Shown in pieces: positions 1 through 11,547 of a DNA stretch of 60,181 nucleotides (the first letter of the stretch is position 1; each line of letters begins with the position of its first letter). The stretch comes from JAEUNX01 sp034004685. GTDB lineage: Bacteria; Pseudomonadota; Gammaproteobacteria; Burkholderiales; Rhodocyclaceae. The stretch is taken from contig JAVEWG010000022.1 of assembly GCA_034004685.1 (NCBI GenBank), positions 1 through 60,181 on the forward strand. Direction: 5' to 3'. The translations under genes were made by a program, and so were the position numbers. Under the pieces are notes generated by a model. It made no database searches. It saw only the letters and a program-made list of their open reading frames with translations, and was not told the DNA's origin.

Positions 1-371
<371 letters not shown>

Positions 372-402
372 GGCGTGATTCTGTGTCGAGGCTGAATCCG
401 CG

Positions 403-408
403 ATTATA
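403..408 (-). promoter_or_regulatory. Candidate -10 element of leuS
   Basis: A perfect TATAAT lies on the minus strand, 31 bases before the leuS start codon. No good -35 hexamer is found 16-18 bases further upstream, where the DNA is G+C-rich. It is therefore a candidate only. Confidence 0.35.
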
Positions 409-441
409 GCGGCAAGCCCCGCTACCCCGGCCGGGCCGGGT

Positions 442-2568
442 TCACTCGGGTTGTCCGGCGAGGGGGGGCTGGGCCGTGGGGGCCGGCAGGTGGGCGCTCC
501 AGTGGAGGAAGGGGACCGGCACGGCCAGGGCATAGCCCTGGGCGTAAAGCACCCCCAGGCCGGGCAGGGCGGCCAGGCATTCAGCGGCTTCGACCCGTTC
601 GGCCACGGTCTGGATGCGCTGGGAGGCGGCCAGGGACGCGATGGCCTGGATCACGCCGTGGGCTTCCTCCGCCGCGTAGTCTTCATGCAGCCGCAGGCAG
701 TCGATCTTGACGTAGTCCGGGCGCAGGCTGCGCAATTGCCCCAGGTTGTCCCCGGTGAAGCGATCCAGGGCGGTGCGGCATCCCAGGCTGCGCAGGGTCT
801 GGACCAACCCAAGGCTTTCGGCGGGCGCCTGCTCGGCCAGGTCCGCGGGGATTTCCACCACCACTTGGCTGGGCCGCAGGCCGTGCCGCTGGAGGGCCGC
901 CCGCAGGAACTCGCAATAGCGGTTGGGTTCCACGAGGGCACCCCGGCCGATATTGAGGCTGACCATGAAGGCTTCCGCGTGCTCGCTTTCGCCGCTCAGG
1001 CGTGCGGTGAGGGAGAGGGCCTGCTGGGCCATCCATTCGTCCACCTCCAGGGCGACGCCCATGCGCTCCCACTGTTCCAGGAACTCCTGGGGCGGGACCA
1101 GGGCCCCCTGGTCGTTGCGGACCCGCAGCAGCAATTCCAGCCAGGGCCCCGCCAGGCCTTGCTCGCCAAGGGGTACCACCGATTGGGCGAAGACCTCCAG
1201 CCGTTCCGGGTCGATGGTGGCGGGCAGGGGTGCGGCCAGGGTTGCCTGGGACTGGGGGGCGCCAGGAGCGTAGAGAATGTGTTCCACCACCTGGTTGCGG
1301 CCCTGGCGTTTGGCCCGATAGCAGGCGCTGTCCGCCGCCGCCATGACCTGGGCGCAACTGCCGGTGTGGCGGTCGATGCCCACCAGGCCGATGCTGGTGC
1401 CCACCGAGAAGCGCCGGCCGTCCCAGGGAAAGCGGAACAGCTCCACTGCCTGCCGCAATCCCTCGGCCACCCGGCGCGCGTCTTCCAGGCTGCAGTCCCG
1501 CAGCAGTAGGGCGAACTCGTCGCCGCCGGTGCGGGACAGCAAGTCGCCCTCCCGCACCTTCTGGCGCAGCAGGGCCGAGATGCGCTGGAGCAGCTCGTCG
1601 CCGGCGCCATGGCCGCAGGTGTCATTGACGATCTTGAACTGATCCAGGTCGATGAAGCACAGAGCATGGGTCTCGCCCCGCTGCAGGGCGCCTTCCAGGG
1701 CGGTCTCCAGGCTGGCTTCAAAGGCGCGGCGGTTGGGCAGTCCGGTCAGGGCGTCGTGGTGGGCCTGGTGGCTGAGCTGCTCGGTGGCGGCGTTGATGCG
1801 GGCCTGCATGTCCTGATGGATTTCCGACAGGGAGCCGGCCATCTTGTTGAAGCCCCGTTCCAGGGCTCCCAGCTCGCCCCCCGAAATCGTGGGTACCCGC
1901 TCGTCCAGGTTGCCATGGGCCATGGACGAAACGGCCTGGGCCAGGCGCCCGATGGGGATGCTGATGGTGCGGCCCATGCGCTTGGCCAGCCAGCCCGTGA
2001 TGACCAGGGCGATGGAAAGGAGTCCCAGGCTGGTCCAGATGATGCTCGCCTTGCGTTCCTGCAGGGGGAGGCGGTCCAGCTCCACGTACACCCAGCCGAT
2101 GGGGCCGGTGGCGCTGGTGGTGGAGGTGGCGGCGAGGAGGTCGTCCACTTCCAGGGGGGAGCCCCGGACCGGCGCGGCCACTGCCAGGAGGTCAGGGCTT
2201 TCGGCGAGGATGCCCGCGCTGGTCAGGGCCTTCAAATGCTGAAAGCTCATGGCCTTGGGGCGGCCGCTGACCGCCAGGATCCGCCCCCCTGCGTCCATCA
2301 CGGCGGCGGCGGTGACCTGGGGTTGATCGAGCATGGCCTGGAGCAGGCCGGACAGGTTTTCCCGATTGCCGGAGATCACCCCATATTCGGCGGCTGGGGC
2401 AGCGAAGCCGGCGATGGCCAGGCCCCGTTCCCGTAGCCCGGCCTCCAGGCTGCGGGTGCCATTGATCAGGAAATAGGCGGTGAGCGCCGCGGCCACCAAG
2501 GCCGCCGGTACCAGGCCGATCATCAGCAGGCGCTGGCGGATGGTGAGGGGGGGAAGGCGGCGGATCAT
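442..2568 (-). CDS. Membrane sensor with HAMP, GGDEF and degenerate EAL domains
   Basis: A 708-residue inner-membrane signalling protein of cyclic di-GMP metabolism. A first membrane segment (about 15-35) and a second (about 176-194) enclose a periplasmic sensor region of about 140 residues. HAMP follows (about 195-250), then GGDEF (about 265-430) and an EAL-type domain (about 452-700). The cyclase motif GGDEF is intact at 348-352 and is preceded by an RxxD inhibitory site (REGD, 339-342). The EAL motif reads ELL (478-480) and the DDFG motif reads LDRFTG, so the second metal-binding Asp is replaced by Arg. The Lys of DYVKID and the QGY motif remain. I infer an active or feedback-inhibited cyclase with a weak or dead phosphodiesterase that may bind c-di-GMP. 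The start overlaps the upstream gene by 4 bases, which indicates translational coupling. Confidence 0.9.
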   Translation of the reverse strand: MIRRLPPLTIRQRLLMIGLVPAALVAAALTAYFLINGTRSLEAGLRERGLAIAGFAAPAAEYGVISGNRENLSGLLQAMLDQPQVTAAAVMDAGGRILAVSGRPKAMSFQHLKALTSAGILAESPDLLAVAAPVRGSPLEVDDLLAATSTTSATGPIGWVYVELDRLPLQERKASIIWTSLGLLSIALVITGWLAKRMGRTISIPIGRLAQAVSSMAHGNLDERVPTISGGELGALERGFNKMAGSLSEIHQDMQARINAATEQLSHQAHHDALTGLPNRRAFEASLETALEGALQRGETHALCFIDLDQFKIVNDTCGHGAGDELLQRISALLRQKVREGDLLSRTGGDEFALLLRDCSLEDARRVAEGLRQAVELFRFPWDGRRFSVGTSIGLVGIDRHTGSCAQVMAAADSACYRAKRQGRNQVVEHILYAPGAPQSQATLAAPLPATIDPERLEVFAQSVVPLGEQGLAGPWLELLLRVRNDQGALVPPQEFLEQWERMGVALEVDEWMAQQALSLTARLSGESEHAEAFMVSLNIGRGALVEPNRYCEFLRAALQRHGLRPSQVVVEIPADLAEQAPAESLGLVQTLRSLGCRTALDRFTGDNLGQLRSLRPDYVKIDCLRLHEDYAAEEAHGVIQAIASLAASQRIQTVAERVEAAECLAALPGLGVLYAQGYALAVPVPFLHWSAHLPAPTAQPPLAGQPE

Positions 2569-3551
2569 CGGCGGGCCCCTTCACCCCTGGGGTCTGGCGG
2601 CATGGGGTTCGGCGATCCCCCGGCTCCAAAGCCAGCCGACCCAAGGGCGCGGGCGAGCTGGGCTTCATTGGGTATTTCTGGGGCCAGGGTGCGGGCCACC
2701 TGACTATTGACGGCCACGCTGAAGTAGCGGGCGGGCACCAGGCCGGAAGGGTTGGTGAGGTCCATGCCGGGGCGGGTCAGCCACTCGGCCACCTGCCGGC
2801 CCAGCCCCTCGGGGGTACTGTAGGTGGCTACCAGTGCGCCGGCGGTGACATAGGCCTTGGAAAAGGCTAGCACCGGCCGCCCGAGGCGGTAGCTGGTGAG
2901 CAGGATGGACAGGGCAGTATTGCGGTTGAACACCAGGTTGTCCGGGACCGCCAGCAATACGTCGGCGTCGGCCAGCAGGCGCTCCAGGCCGGGGACCACC
3001 TCGTCGGGCCGCGCGATGCGTTCGATGCGCAATCCCAGCCCGGCGGAGGCCGCTGCCTGTTCCAGCAGGCTGGTGGATCGGGCTGAATCCGGCCCCACCA
3101 GGACCCCTACCGTGCGGGCATGGGGCAGGGCGAGCTGGAGCAGCTGGAGCTGCCGCTCCGGGGGTGGGTCCAGGAAAATTCCGCCCAGCCGGGCTTTGGG
3201 GTAGCGGGCGCGGAAGGTCTCCAGGTCGTCCCGTGGCACCAGGACCGCCAGAATGGCCCGGCCATTGGCGCGGAGGGCGGTTTCAGTGGCGGCCACCCCC
3301 ACCGTGACGATAAGGCTGGCACGGCTTAGCTCTTCCCCGTTGAGGGGGGCGCTCCCGTCCCCAACGCGGTTGAGCAGAACGCCCGACTGGGGAGGCAGGT
3401 TGGCCACCAGGGCGTTGTAGAAACTTGCATAGGGTTCGGCGGCCTGGGATAGCAGCACCGCCACTTCGGCCGCCAGGGCTCCAGGGGCCAGCAACAAGGC
3501 GAAGACGCAGGCCGCCAGCCTGCGGGCCTGCTTCCATTGGCCGCGCGGCAA
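2565..3551 (-). CDS. Periplasmic substrate-binding protein, ABC_sub_bind type
   Basis: Predicted exported binding protein of 328 residues in the ABC_sub_bind family (PF04392/COG2984 type). I prefer the TTG start at 3551: GGGAG lies six bases upstream, and the product then begins with a compact signal peptide (RRLAACVFALLLAPGALA-A). A GTG at 3620 would add 23 residues but has no visible ribosome site. The mature part shows two alpha/beta lobes, with ASLIVTVGVAATETAL early and AVPDNLVFNRNTALSILL late. No permease or ATPase gene is adjacent. Instead it sits between a TonB-dependent receptor gene and a GGDEF/EAL sensor gene and overlaps the latter by 4 bases. I infer that it delivers a ligand signal to the sensor rather than feeding a transporter. 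The ligand is unknown. Confidence 0.8.
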   Translation of the reverse strand: MPRGQWKQARRLAACVFALLLAPGALAAEVAVLLSQAAEPYASFYNALVANLPPQSGVLLNRVGDGSAPLNGEELSRASLIVTVGVAATETALRANGRAILAVLVPRDDLETFRARYPKARLGGIFLDPPPERQLQLLQLALPHARTVGVLVGPDSARSTSLLEQAAASAGLGLRIERIARPDEVVPGLERLLADADVLLAVPDNLVFNRNTALSILLTSYRLGRPVLAFSKAYVTAGALVATYSTPEGLGRQVAEWLTRPGMDLTNPSGLVPARYFSVAVNSQVARTLAPEIPNEAQLARALGSAGFGAGGSPNPMPPDPRGEGARR

Positions 3552-3626
3552 TGACGTCTCCCGAACCCTGCTGCCGGGCTGCGGATTCCTGCTCAGGAAC
3601 CAAGCATGCAGGGACGCCACGGGGGA

Positions 3627-5675
3627 TTACCAGGCAAGCTTGAGGGTGGCAAAGGCAAAGGCCTGATGACGGTACTTGCCTTCGTGCAGGTCCACGTAGC
3701 GCCCCTCCAGGCTTTGTACCGTGAAGGCCAGTTCATGCTCGCCGCCCACCGGCCCGAAGCGCTTGCTGAGCTTGAGATCGGTGCGGCCCGCAGAGGGCAC
3801 CACGTCCCCATCGTTGAGCCAGAAAAAGCGATGGATGTGCTGGAAGCCCAGGCTCAGGTTCCAGCGTTCGGGCAGTTCCTTCATGAGGAGCAGGGACGTC
3901 ATGGAGGTGGGGGCGGTGGATACCATGTCCGGGTCGGAGTTGGCTTCCAGCTGGTCCACGTCCACGAAGGATTGGGTGAGGATGGCTCGCCCCCAGCCGG
4001 GCTGCTTCCAGTCCAGCCGGAATTCGGCCCCATCCATTTTCACGCTGCCGGCGTTGGTGAGGAAGATGGTGTCCACCGCCCCCAGATCACGATTCTGATG
4101 CAGCCAGCTGGGGATGGGCCAGGCGCAGAGGCGGGCCGGGTTGGAAGACTGGTAACGGCAGCGCTGTTCGTCCAGGTAGCGGTCGTACTTCTCCCGGAAC
4201 AGCCGGGCGTCCAGGGTCAGGCCCAGGTCCGGCAGGCTGCCCACGTAGCCCAATTCGATGAAGCGGACCCGCTCGGACTCCACTGGCAGGAGGGACCAGA
4301 CGCCGATATCGATGATCTGGCCGGCCTGGCGGGTGACCTGGAAGCTTTCCGCTTCCTGGACGGTGGGGGCGCGGTAGGCGGTGCCGGCGGACAGGCGCAG
4401 CACCGAGAAGGGCGAAAAGCTGTAGTTCGCGGCAAAGCGGGGCGAGAACAGGCTGCCGCCGTAGTAGTGGTCCTCGAAGGTGCCTCCCAGGTTGAGGCTG
4501 AGGGCATTCACCGGCTTCCAGTCCAGGCTGCCGAACACTTGCCACTGGGTACCGCCGGCGGTGCCGTTGTCCCCCAGCTGGTACTCGGAACGCACTGCGT
4601 CCCGCCGTACCGAGACGCCCCACAGGCTATGCCACTGGGGATTGAAGCGATGGCTGTGCTGGAACTCCAGTTCATCCCGTACCAGGTCGATGTCCCGATC
4701 GGCGGTGAGCATGAGGGAGGGCGTGAGCACATCCCACTTGTTGCGCTCGGAGCGGTCTTGGTGGGCGTATTGCAGGGAAAACTCCGACTCCGGTCCGAAG
4801 CTCCGTTGCCAGGTGACTTGCAGATGGTTTTCCCGGATCTGGTTGCGGCGGATGGGGTCGGACAGACTGTCCGGGTTGCCGGTGCGGTCGTAGCCCACCG
4901 TCGCGCCGCCGAAAACACGCAATTGATCCTGGTTGGTGAGCTGCATGACCCCCTGGAAGTTGGCAACGTTGCGCTCAATGGTCTCCAGGGCGCCGTCCGC
5001 CCGGAGCAGATCGAAGTTGTTCGCCCGGCGCTGGGACGCGGTGGCGCGCCAATCCAGGCCGCCAGGGGTGTTGCCGTTCACCCGGATTCCCACGTCCTGG
5101 ATGCCGTCGTTGCCCGCCCGGCCGATGGCCAGATTGCCGGCTTCGGTGCTGGGGGAGCGGGTGATGATATTGACCACGCCCTGGAATGCGTTGGCGCCGT
5201 AGGCGGCGCCGTGGGGGCCCCGCACCACCTCGACCCGCTCGATGTCGTCTATCCGGATCGGCAGATCCTGCCAATCCACGTTGCCGCGGAAGGGGTTGTT
5301 CACCGTGCGGCCATCGATCAGCACCTTGAGGCGGCGGCCATAGGCATCCCCGAGCCCGTGATTGACCACCGTGGGCGATCCCGACGGCCAGTCGGCCACC
5401 AGAAAGCCCGGGACCAGGCGCAGCAGATCGTGAATCTCGGTGTAACCCGAGGCCTCGATGGTTTCCCGGTCGATGACGGTAATGGGGGCGGGGGCTTCGA
5501 AGGGCGTCTGGGCGAGCCGCGATGCGGTCAGCACGATGGGCACGTCGCCGAAGAACTGGGATTCCGCCCCCACAGCACCCGCCGAGGGTAGACAGACCGC
5601 GAGCCCCAAGAGCACGGGGCGCATCCGGGGACCGGTGCGAAGACGGGAATAGGGGGTATTCGGTTGGGTGGCCAT
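3627..5675 (-). CDS. TonB-dependent outer-membrane receptor
   Basis: Outer-membrane beta-barrel receptor with an N-terminal plug that uses TonB energy for uptake or sensing. The plug is recognisable from TASRLAQTPFEAPAPITVID, ASGYTEIHDLLRLVPGF, RLKVLIDGRTVNNPF, and IERVEVVRGPHGAAYGANAF with VVNIITRSP. The rest is a barrel of alternating aromatic strands, and the protein ends in Trp, as outer-membrane barrels usually end in an aromatic residue. The start is uncertain: ATG 5675 gives 682 residues, while ATG 5624 gives a tidy signal peptide (MRPVLLGLAVCLPSAGAVGA). Neither has a strong ribosome site. The substrate cannot be read from the sequence. It is the first gene of a probable operon with the binding protein and the GGDEF/EAL sensor. 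Confidence 0.92.
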   Translation of the reverse strand: MATQPNTPYSRLRTGPRMRPVLLGLAVCLPSAGAVGAESQFFGDVPIVLTASRLAQTPFEAPAPITVIDRETIEASGYTEIHDLLRLVPGFLVADWPSGSPTVVNHGLGDAYGRRLKVLIDGRTVNNPFRGNVDWQDLPIRIDDIERVEVVRGPHGAAYGANAFQGVVNIITRSPSTEAGNLAIGRAGNDGIQDVGIRVNGNTPGGLDWRATASQRRANNFDLLRADGALETIERNVANFQGVMQLTNQDQLRVFGGATVGYDRTGNPDSLSDPIRRNQIRENHLQVTWQRSFGPESEFSLQYAHQDRSERNKWDVLTPSLMLTADRDIDLVRDELEFQHSHRFNPQWHSLWGVSVRRDAVRSEYQLGDNGTAGGTQWQVFGSLDWKPVNALSLNLGGTFEDHYYGGSLFSPRFAANYSFSPFSVLRLSAGTAYRAPTVQEAESFQVTRQAGQIIDIGVWSLLPVESERVRFIELGYVGSLPDLGLTLDARLFREKYDRYLDEQRCRYQSSNPARLCAWPIPSWLHQNRDLGAVDTIFLTNAGSVKMDGAEFRLDWKQPGWGRAILTQSFVDVDQLEANSDPDMVSTAPTSMTSLLLMKELPERWNLSLGFQHIHRFFWLNDGDVVPSAGRTDLKLSKRFGPVGGEHELAFTVQSLEGRYVDLHEGKYRHQAFAFATLKLAW

Positions 5676-5886
5676 GGCAGTCGCAGAGCAGGAACAACCT
5701 AGTGACGGTTGTGTGGATATCGGTCGCATCCTAGCGAACTTTACCGCTGCCACCTATTTGCCTTGATCTTGGAAAACTCGCCCTAGAGACCCGGGGCTCT
5801 GAGAAGGGCGGGAAATCAAAGCGGTGTCCGGCCTCTCCCTTGCGTTCGGGTAAGGGTCGTGGCTCGCGCCACCCCATGGTGGTTGT

Positions 5887-5970
5887 CTGTGCCGCGGGGG
5901 TTCAACCGAGGTTGTTCAGTTTATTCGAGCAATGGGTGCCCGGCCCTTCGGGCCCCCCGGCCGGGGGGCT
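5887..5970. repeat. Inverted repeats between the receptor gene and the next minus-strand gene
   Basis: CAACC-GA-GGTTG is a small perfect palindrome around 5903-5914, about 230 bases upstream of the receptor gene, and could be an operator. Further on, GCCCCCCGGCCGGGGGGC (5952-5969) is a perfect 18-base palindrome next to a second GGCCC-TTCG-GGCC hairpin. Those two lie just after the stop of the 5983-6306 gene and may end its transcript, although no T-run follows. Confidence 0.35.
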
Positions 5971-5982
5971 TGTCCTGTCGGC

Positions 5983-6306
5983 TCAGGCGGCCTTGTGTTG
6001 TTCCTGCGACGCGGACCAGCGCTGAGAGAGCAGACCAACCATATCCTCCATAGCCGCCAGGGGCAGCATCAGCATCCGGTTCTGGCTACGCAGCAGGGGG
6101 ATGACCCGGGGAGCGCACAGGGTTGCCTGTTCCCGGGCCAGTAGACGAAGGAACTGGTCCATGGCAGCCCCCCAGTATTCCGGGGTGCCTACCCAGCCGG
6201 TTTCTTCGGTGGCTGCACGGATCGCCTGGCGCCAGAGGATCTCGGCCCTTTCCAGGCTGATGCCGGCACGGTGGGCGTGCCAGGGAACGGATTTGGGTAG
6301 ATGCAT
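5983..6306 (-). CDS. Conserved-looking hypothetical protein, 107 residues
   Basis: I do not recognise this protein. The ATG at 6306 is chosen because GGAG lies six bases upstream; a TTG at 6390 would add 28 residues. The sequence is soluble and mostly helical, with no signal peptide or membrane segment. Notable stretches are ERAEILWRQAIRAATEE, TGWVGTPEYWGAAMDQFL and a tail rich in Gln, Met and Leu. Codon use matches the neighbours. It is transcribed away from uvrD and ends about 300 bases upstream of the receptor gene. No function is proposed. Confidence 0.6.
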   Translation of the reverse strand: MHLPKSVPWHAHRAGISLERAEILWRQAIRAATEETGWVGTPEYWGAAMDQFLRLLAREQATLCAPRVIPLLRSQNRMLMLPLAAMEDMVGLLSQRWSASQEQHKAA

Positions 6307-6589
6307 GAGGTTCTCCAGGGATTCGGAGCTGCCGGCCTGGGCCGGGTCGGAGCCATTCGTGGGTTGCACAGGCGCTTTGCCCAAGGTCAATGGACCCTGA
6401 TCCAGTTCAATCCTTCGAAAAAGCTAAATGCTGCAAAGCACAATCCAAAGATATGGCTTTGATTAATGGTTTTCAAGGCATTTTTGTGCAACGCAAAATT
6501 GCAGTTGCCCCGGATTGTCCGGTGCCCCTGACCCAAGCCTGCCAATGGCACGGGGTAGAATCGAGGCATTGCAAGCAATCCTGATCTCC

Positions 6590-8818
<2,229 letters not shown>

Positions 8819-8823
8819 GGCCG

Positions 8824-9129
8824 CTAGACCGATTCCCCCGGCTCGAAATACTCCACCAGCAGGTCGTTGTCCTTGGCGAAGTTGGCGCAGAAGTTGTAGG
8901 CCAGGGGCTCCACCTCGTGGAGTCGGGCATCCACCACCACGGTCTTGTCCCCCTGCAGGGAGCAGCCTGGGCGCACGTAAGGGGAGTAGGCCATGCGGTA
9001 GCCTGGGCGCGGATCCGACCCAAAGGCGGACAGGACGCCGCATAGACGTTCCGCCCAGTCACTTGGACGGAATTTGCTGCCGTCCTGGGTGACGCCGGTG
9101 ATGATGAAACTTTTGAATGGTGGTTTCAT
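8824..9129 (-). CDS. DUF3579 family protein
   Basis: Small protein of 101 residues, starting MKPPFKSFIITGVTQDG and continuing with SKFRPSDWAERLCGVLS, the hallmark of DUF3579 (PF12112). A later block, VRPGCSLQGDKTVVVDARL, is also typical. The function is unknown. In betaproteobacteria this gene is commonly found next to argD, as here, where it is divergent from it. The open frame continues upstream to 9384, but those residues are Arg/Ala-rich and non-conserved in character, so the start at 9129 is chosen. It converges on uvrD with only five bases between the stops. Confidence 0.85.
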   Translation of the reverse strand: MKPPFKSFIITGVTQDGSKFRPSDWAERLCGVLSAFGSDPRPGYRMAYSPYVRPGCSLQGDKTVVVDARLHEVEPLAYNFCANFAKDNDLLVEYFEPGESV

Positions 9130-9382
9130 TTGTGGGGCCGTAACGGCTGAGCGGGCAGCGGCTCGAGGGCGCGCGCACTGTCGCCGACGCCTGGGAGCCC
9201 GCCGGCTGACGAGCGCGAATGTTAGCAGAACTCGAGCCGTCGATTCCCCAATTCGCGGCGGCCGCGAGAGGTCCTTGCACGGGTGGCCCGCTACCCAAGC
9301 GCCCGCCGTTCCCGTAACATCGGCAGTTTTCATTGCTGGTCGTCTGGCGGTTTTTTTGCGTCGGCCACGTTTGGGGTAGTCC

Positions 9383-10555
9383 ATGTCCCATGTTATGAAT
9401 ACCTACGCGCGCCTGCCCGTGGAGTTTTCCCGGGGTGAAGGGGTGTGGCTCTTCGATCAGGCCGGGCGGCGCTACCTGGATGCCCTGGCGGGGATCGCCG
9501 TTTCCACCCTTGGGCACAACCATCCGCGATTGGTGCGGGCGATCGCCGAACAGGCCGGGCGGCTGATCCACTGTTCCAACCTCTATCGCATCGGGCCCCA
9601 GGAGCAATTGGCCGATCGCCTGATCCAGCTTTCCGGGATGTCCGAGGCGTTCTTCTGCAACTCCGGTTGCGAGGCCAATGAGGCCGCCATCAAGCTGGCG
9701 CGCCTGTATGGTCACCACAAGGGGATCGAGAATCCGGTCATCATCGTCATGGAGCAGGCCTTCCACGGGCGCACCCTGGCCACCTTGTCGGCCACCGGCA
9801 ACCGCAAGGTCCAGGCCGGTTTCGAGCCCCTGGTGTCGGGCTTCGTGCGGGTGCCTTTCGATGACCTGGGGGCGGTGGAGCAGGCGAGCCACGGCAACCA
9901 CAACATCGTGGCGGTATTGCTGGAGCCGGTGCAGGGGGAGGGCGGCATCCACGCGGCTCACCGGGCCTATCTGCAAGGCTTGCGCCGGTTGTGCGACGAC
10001 CGGGGCTGGCTGTTGATGGTCGATGAGGTGCAATGCGGCGTGGGGCGCACGGGCAAGTGGTTTGGCTTCCAGCATGGGGACATCCTTCCCGATGTGATGT
10101 CCCTGGCCAAGGGCCTGGGCTCCGGGGTGCCCATCGGGGCCTGTCTGGCGGCTGGGCGGGCCGCCGGGGTGTTCAAACCCGGCAATCATGGTTCCACCTT
10201 CGGCGGCAACCCCCTGGCCTGCGCGGCGGCCCTGGAGACCCTCCTGGTGATGGAGGATGACCGGTTGCTGGACAACGCCCGTCAAGTGGGCGAATCCATC
10301 CGGGCCGGATTTGCCCAGGCGTTGGCGGGGGTCAAGGGCGTTGTGGGGATCCGGGGCGAGGGTCTGATGATCGGCATCGAACTGGATCGCCCCTGTGGCG
10401 AGCTGGTGGGTCAGGCCCTGGCCGCCGGCATGCTGATCAACGTGACCGCCGAGCGGGTGGTGCGCCTGCTGCCGCCCCTGGTCTTTTCCAAAGAGGACGG
10501 CCAGGCTCTCGTGGATGGCCTGGCCCCCTTGGTCCGTGCCTTCCTGGCGGCCTGA
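9383..10555 (+). CDS. argD: Acetylornithine aminotransferase
   Basis: PLP-dependent class III aminotransferase of arginine synthesis, converting N-acetylglutamate semialdehyde to N-acetylornithine. The 390-residue length is normal. Visible features are SGCEANEAAIKLAR (94-107) for cofactor phosphate binding, MEQAFHGRTLATLSATGN, the VDEVQCGVGRTGK block (213-225) with the cofactor-binding Asp, and the Schiff-base Lys243 in LAKGLGSGVPIGA. GSTFGGNPLACAAAL closes the active site. It is followed 20 bases later by argF and then argG, forming an arginine operon. The start ATGTCCCATGTT at 9383 fits the family; a second ATG follows four codons later. Confidence 0.96.
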   Translation: MSHVMNTYARLPVEFSRGEGVWLFDQAGRRYLDALAGIAVSTLGHNHPRLVRAIAEQAGRLIHCSNLYRIGPQEQLADRLIQLSGMSEAFFCNSGCEANEAAIKLARLYGHHKGIENPVIIVMEQAFHGRTLATLSATGNRKVQAGFEPLVSGFVRVPFDDLGAVEQASHGNHNIVAVLLEPVQGEGGIHAAHRAYLQGLRRLCDDRGWLLMVDEVQCGVGRTGKWFGFQHGDILPDVMSLAKGLGSGVPIGACLAAGRAAGVFKPGNHGSTFGGNPLACAAALETLLVMEDDRLLDNARQVGESIRAGFAQALAGVKGVVGIRGEGLMIGIELDRPCGELVGQALAAGMLINVTAERVVRLLPPLVFSKEDGQALVDGLAPLVRAFLAA

Positions 10556-10575
10556 GCGAAACGGAAAACCTGCCC

Positions 10576-11496
10576 ATGAACGCACCACGCCATTATCTCC
10601 AGTTCAAGGATTTCACCCGGGAGGAGTATGACTACATCTTCGACCGGACCCGCTGGATCAAGGAAAAATTCAAACGCTACGAGCCCTACCATCCTCTCTT
10701 CGACCGCACCCTGGTGATGATCTTCGAGAAGGCCAGCACCCGCACCCGCCTTTCCTTCGAGGCCGGGATGCATCAGCTGGGGGGCTCGGCTATCTATCTC
10801 AATACCCGGGATTCCCAGCTGGGCCGGGGCGAGCCGGTGGAGGACGCGGCCCAGGTCATCTCCCGGATGAGCGATATCGTGATGATCCGCACCTTCGAGC
10901 AGGAGATCATCGACCGCTTCGCCGGCAATTCCCGGGTGCCGGTGATCAACGGCCTGACCAACGAATACCACCCCTGCCAGATCATGGCGGACATCTTCAC
11001 CTTCATCGAACACCGGGGCTCCATCCAGGGCAAGACGGTGGCATGGATCGGCGACTCCAACAATGTCTGCAACACTTGGCTGCAGGCGGCCGAGGTGCTG
11101 GGTTTCCATGTGCGGGTGTCCACCCCGCCGGGCTATGAGGTGGAGCCGGAGCGGGCTGGCCTCTATGGCACGGATCACTTCAAGGAGTTCGCCGACCCCA
11201 TGGAGGCCTGTGCCGGGGCCGATCTGGTGACCACCGACGTATGGACCTCCATGGGCTTCGAGGCCGAAAACGAAGCCCGCATGAAGGATTTCGCCGACTG
11301 GTGCGTGGATGGCGACATGATGGGGGTGGCCCAGCCTGAGGCCCTCTTCATGCACTGCCTGCCCGCCCACCGGGGCGAGGAGGTGACCGCCGAGGTGATC
11401 GACGGATCCCAGTCGGTGGTGTGGGACGAGGCGGAAAACCGCCTCCATGTGCAAAAGGCCTTGATGGAGTTTCTGCTCCTCGGGCGGATCGAATGA
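10576..11496 (+). CDS. argF: Ornithine carbamoyltransferase
   Basis: Makes citrulline from ornithine and carbamoyl phosphate in the cytoplasm. The 306-residue protein has the carbamoyl-phosphate motif STRTR (54-58), the HPCQ-like segment YHPCQIMAD, the ornithine loop SMG after DVWTS, and FMHCLPAHRGEEV near the C-terminus with the catalytic Cys. The gene lies between argD and argG and is read in the same direction. The gap to argG is 51 bases. Confidence 0.97.
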   Translation: MNAPRHYLQFKDFTREEYDYIFDRTRWIKEKFKRYEPYHPLFDRTLVMIFEKASTRTRLSFEAGMHQLGGSAIYLNTRDSQLGRGEPVEDAAQVISRMSDIVMIRTFEQEIIDRFAGNSRVPVINGLTNEYHPCQIMADIFTFIEHRGSIQGKTVAWIGDSNNVCNTWLQAAEVLGFHVRVSTPPGYEVEPERAGLYGTDHFKEFADPMEACAGADLVTTDVWTSMGFEAENEARMKDFADWCVDGDMMGVAQPEALFMHCLPAHRGEEVTAEVIDGSQSVVWDEAENRLHVQKALMEFLLLGRIE

Positions 11497-11547
11497 CCAA
11501 GCGCTGGCCCTTCGGCCGCGCGGTGAATCAAGCAAGCGGGAATTGAC

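Noticed and set aside
3606..5591. Long plus-strand frame opposite the TonB-dependent receptor
   Set aside because: The receptor on the minus strand has clear plug and barrel sequence; the opposite frame is compositionally a shadow.
5676..5980. Cobalamin or c-di-GMP riboswitch upstream of the receptor operon
   Set aside because: I looked for the B12 box and for GEMM-type conserved blocks on the minus strand and found neither.
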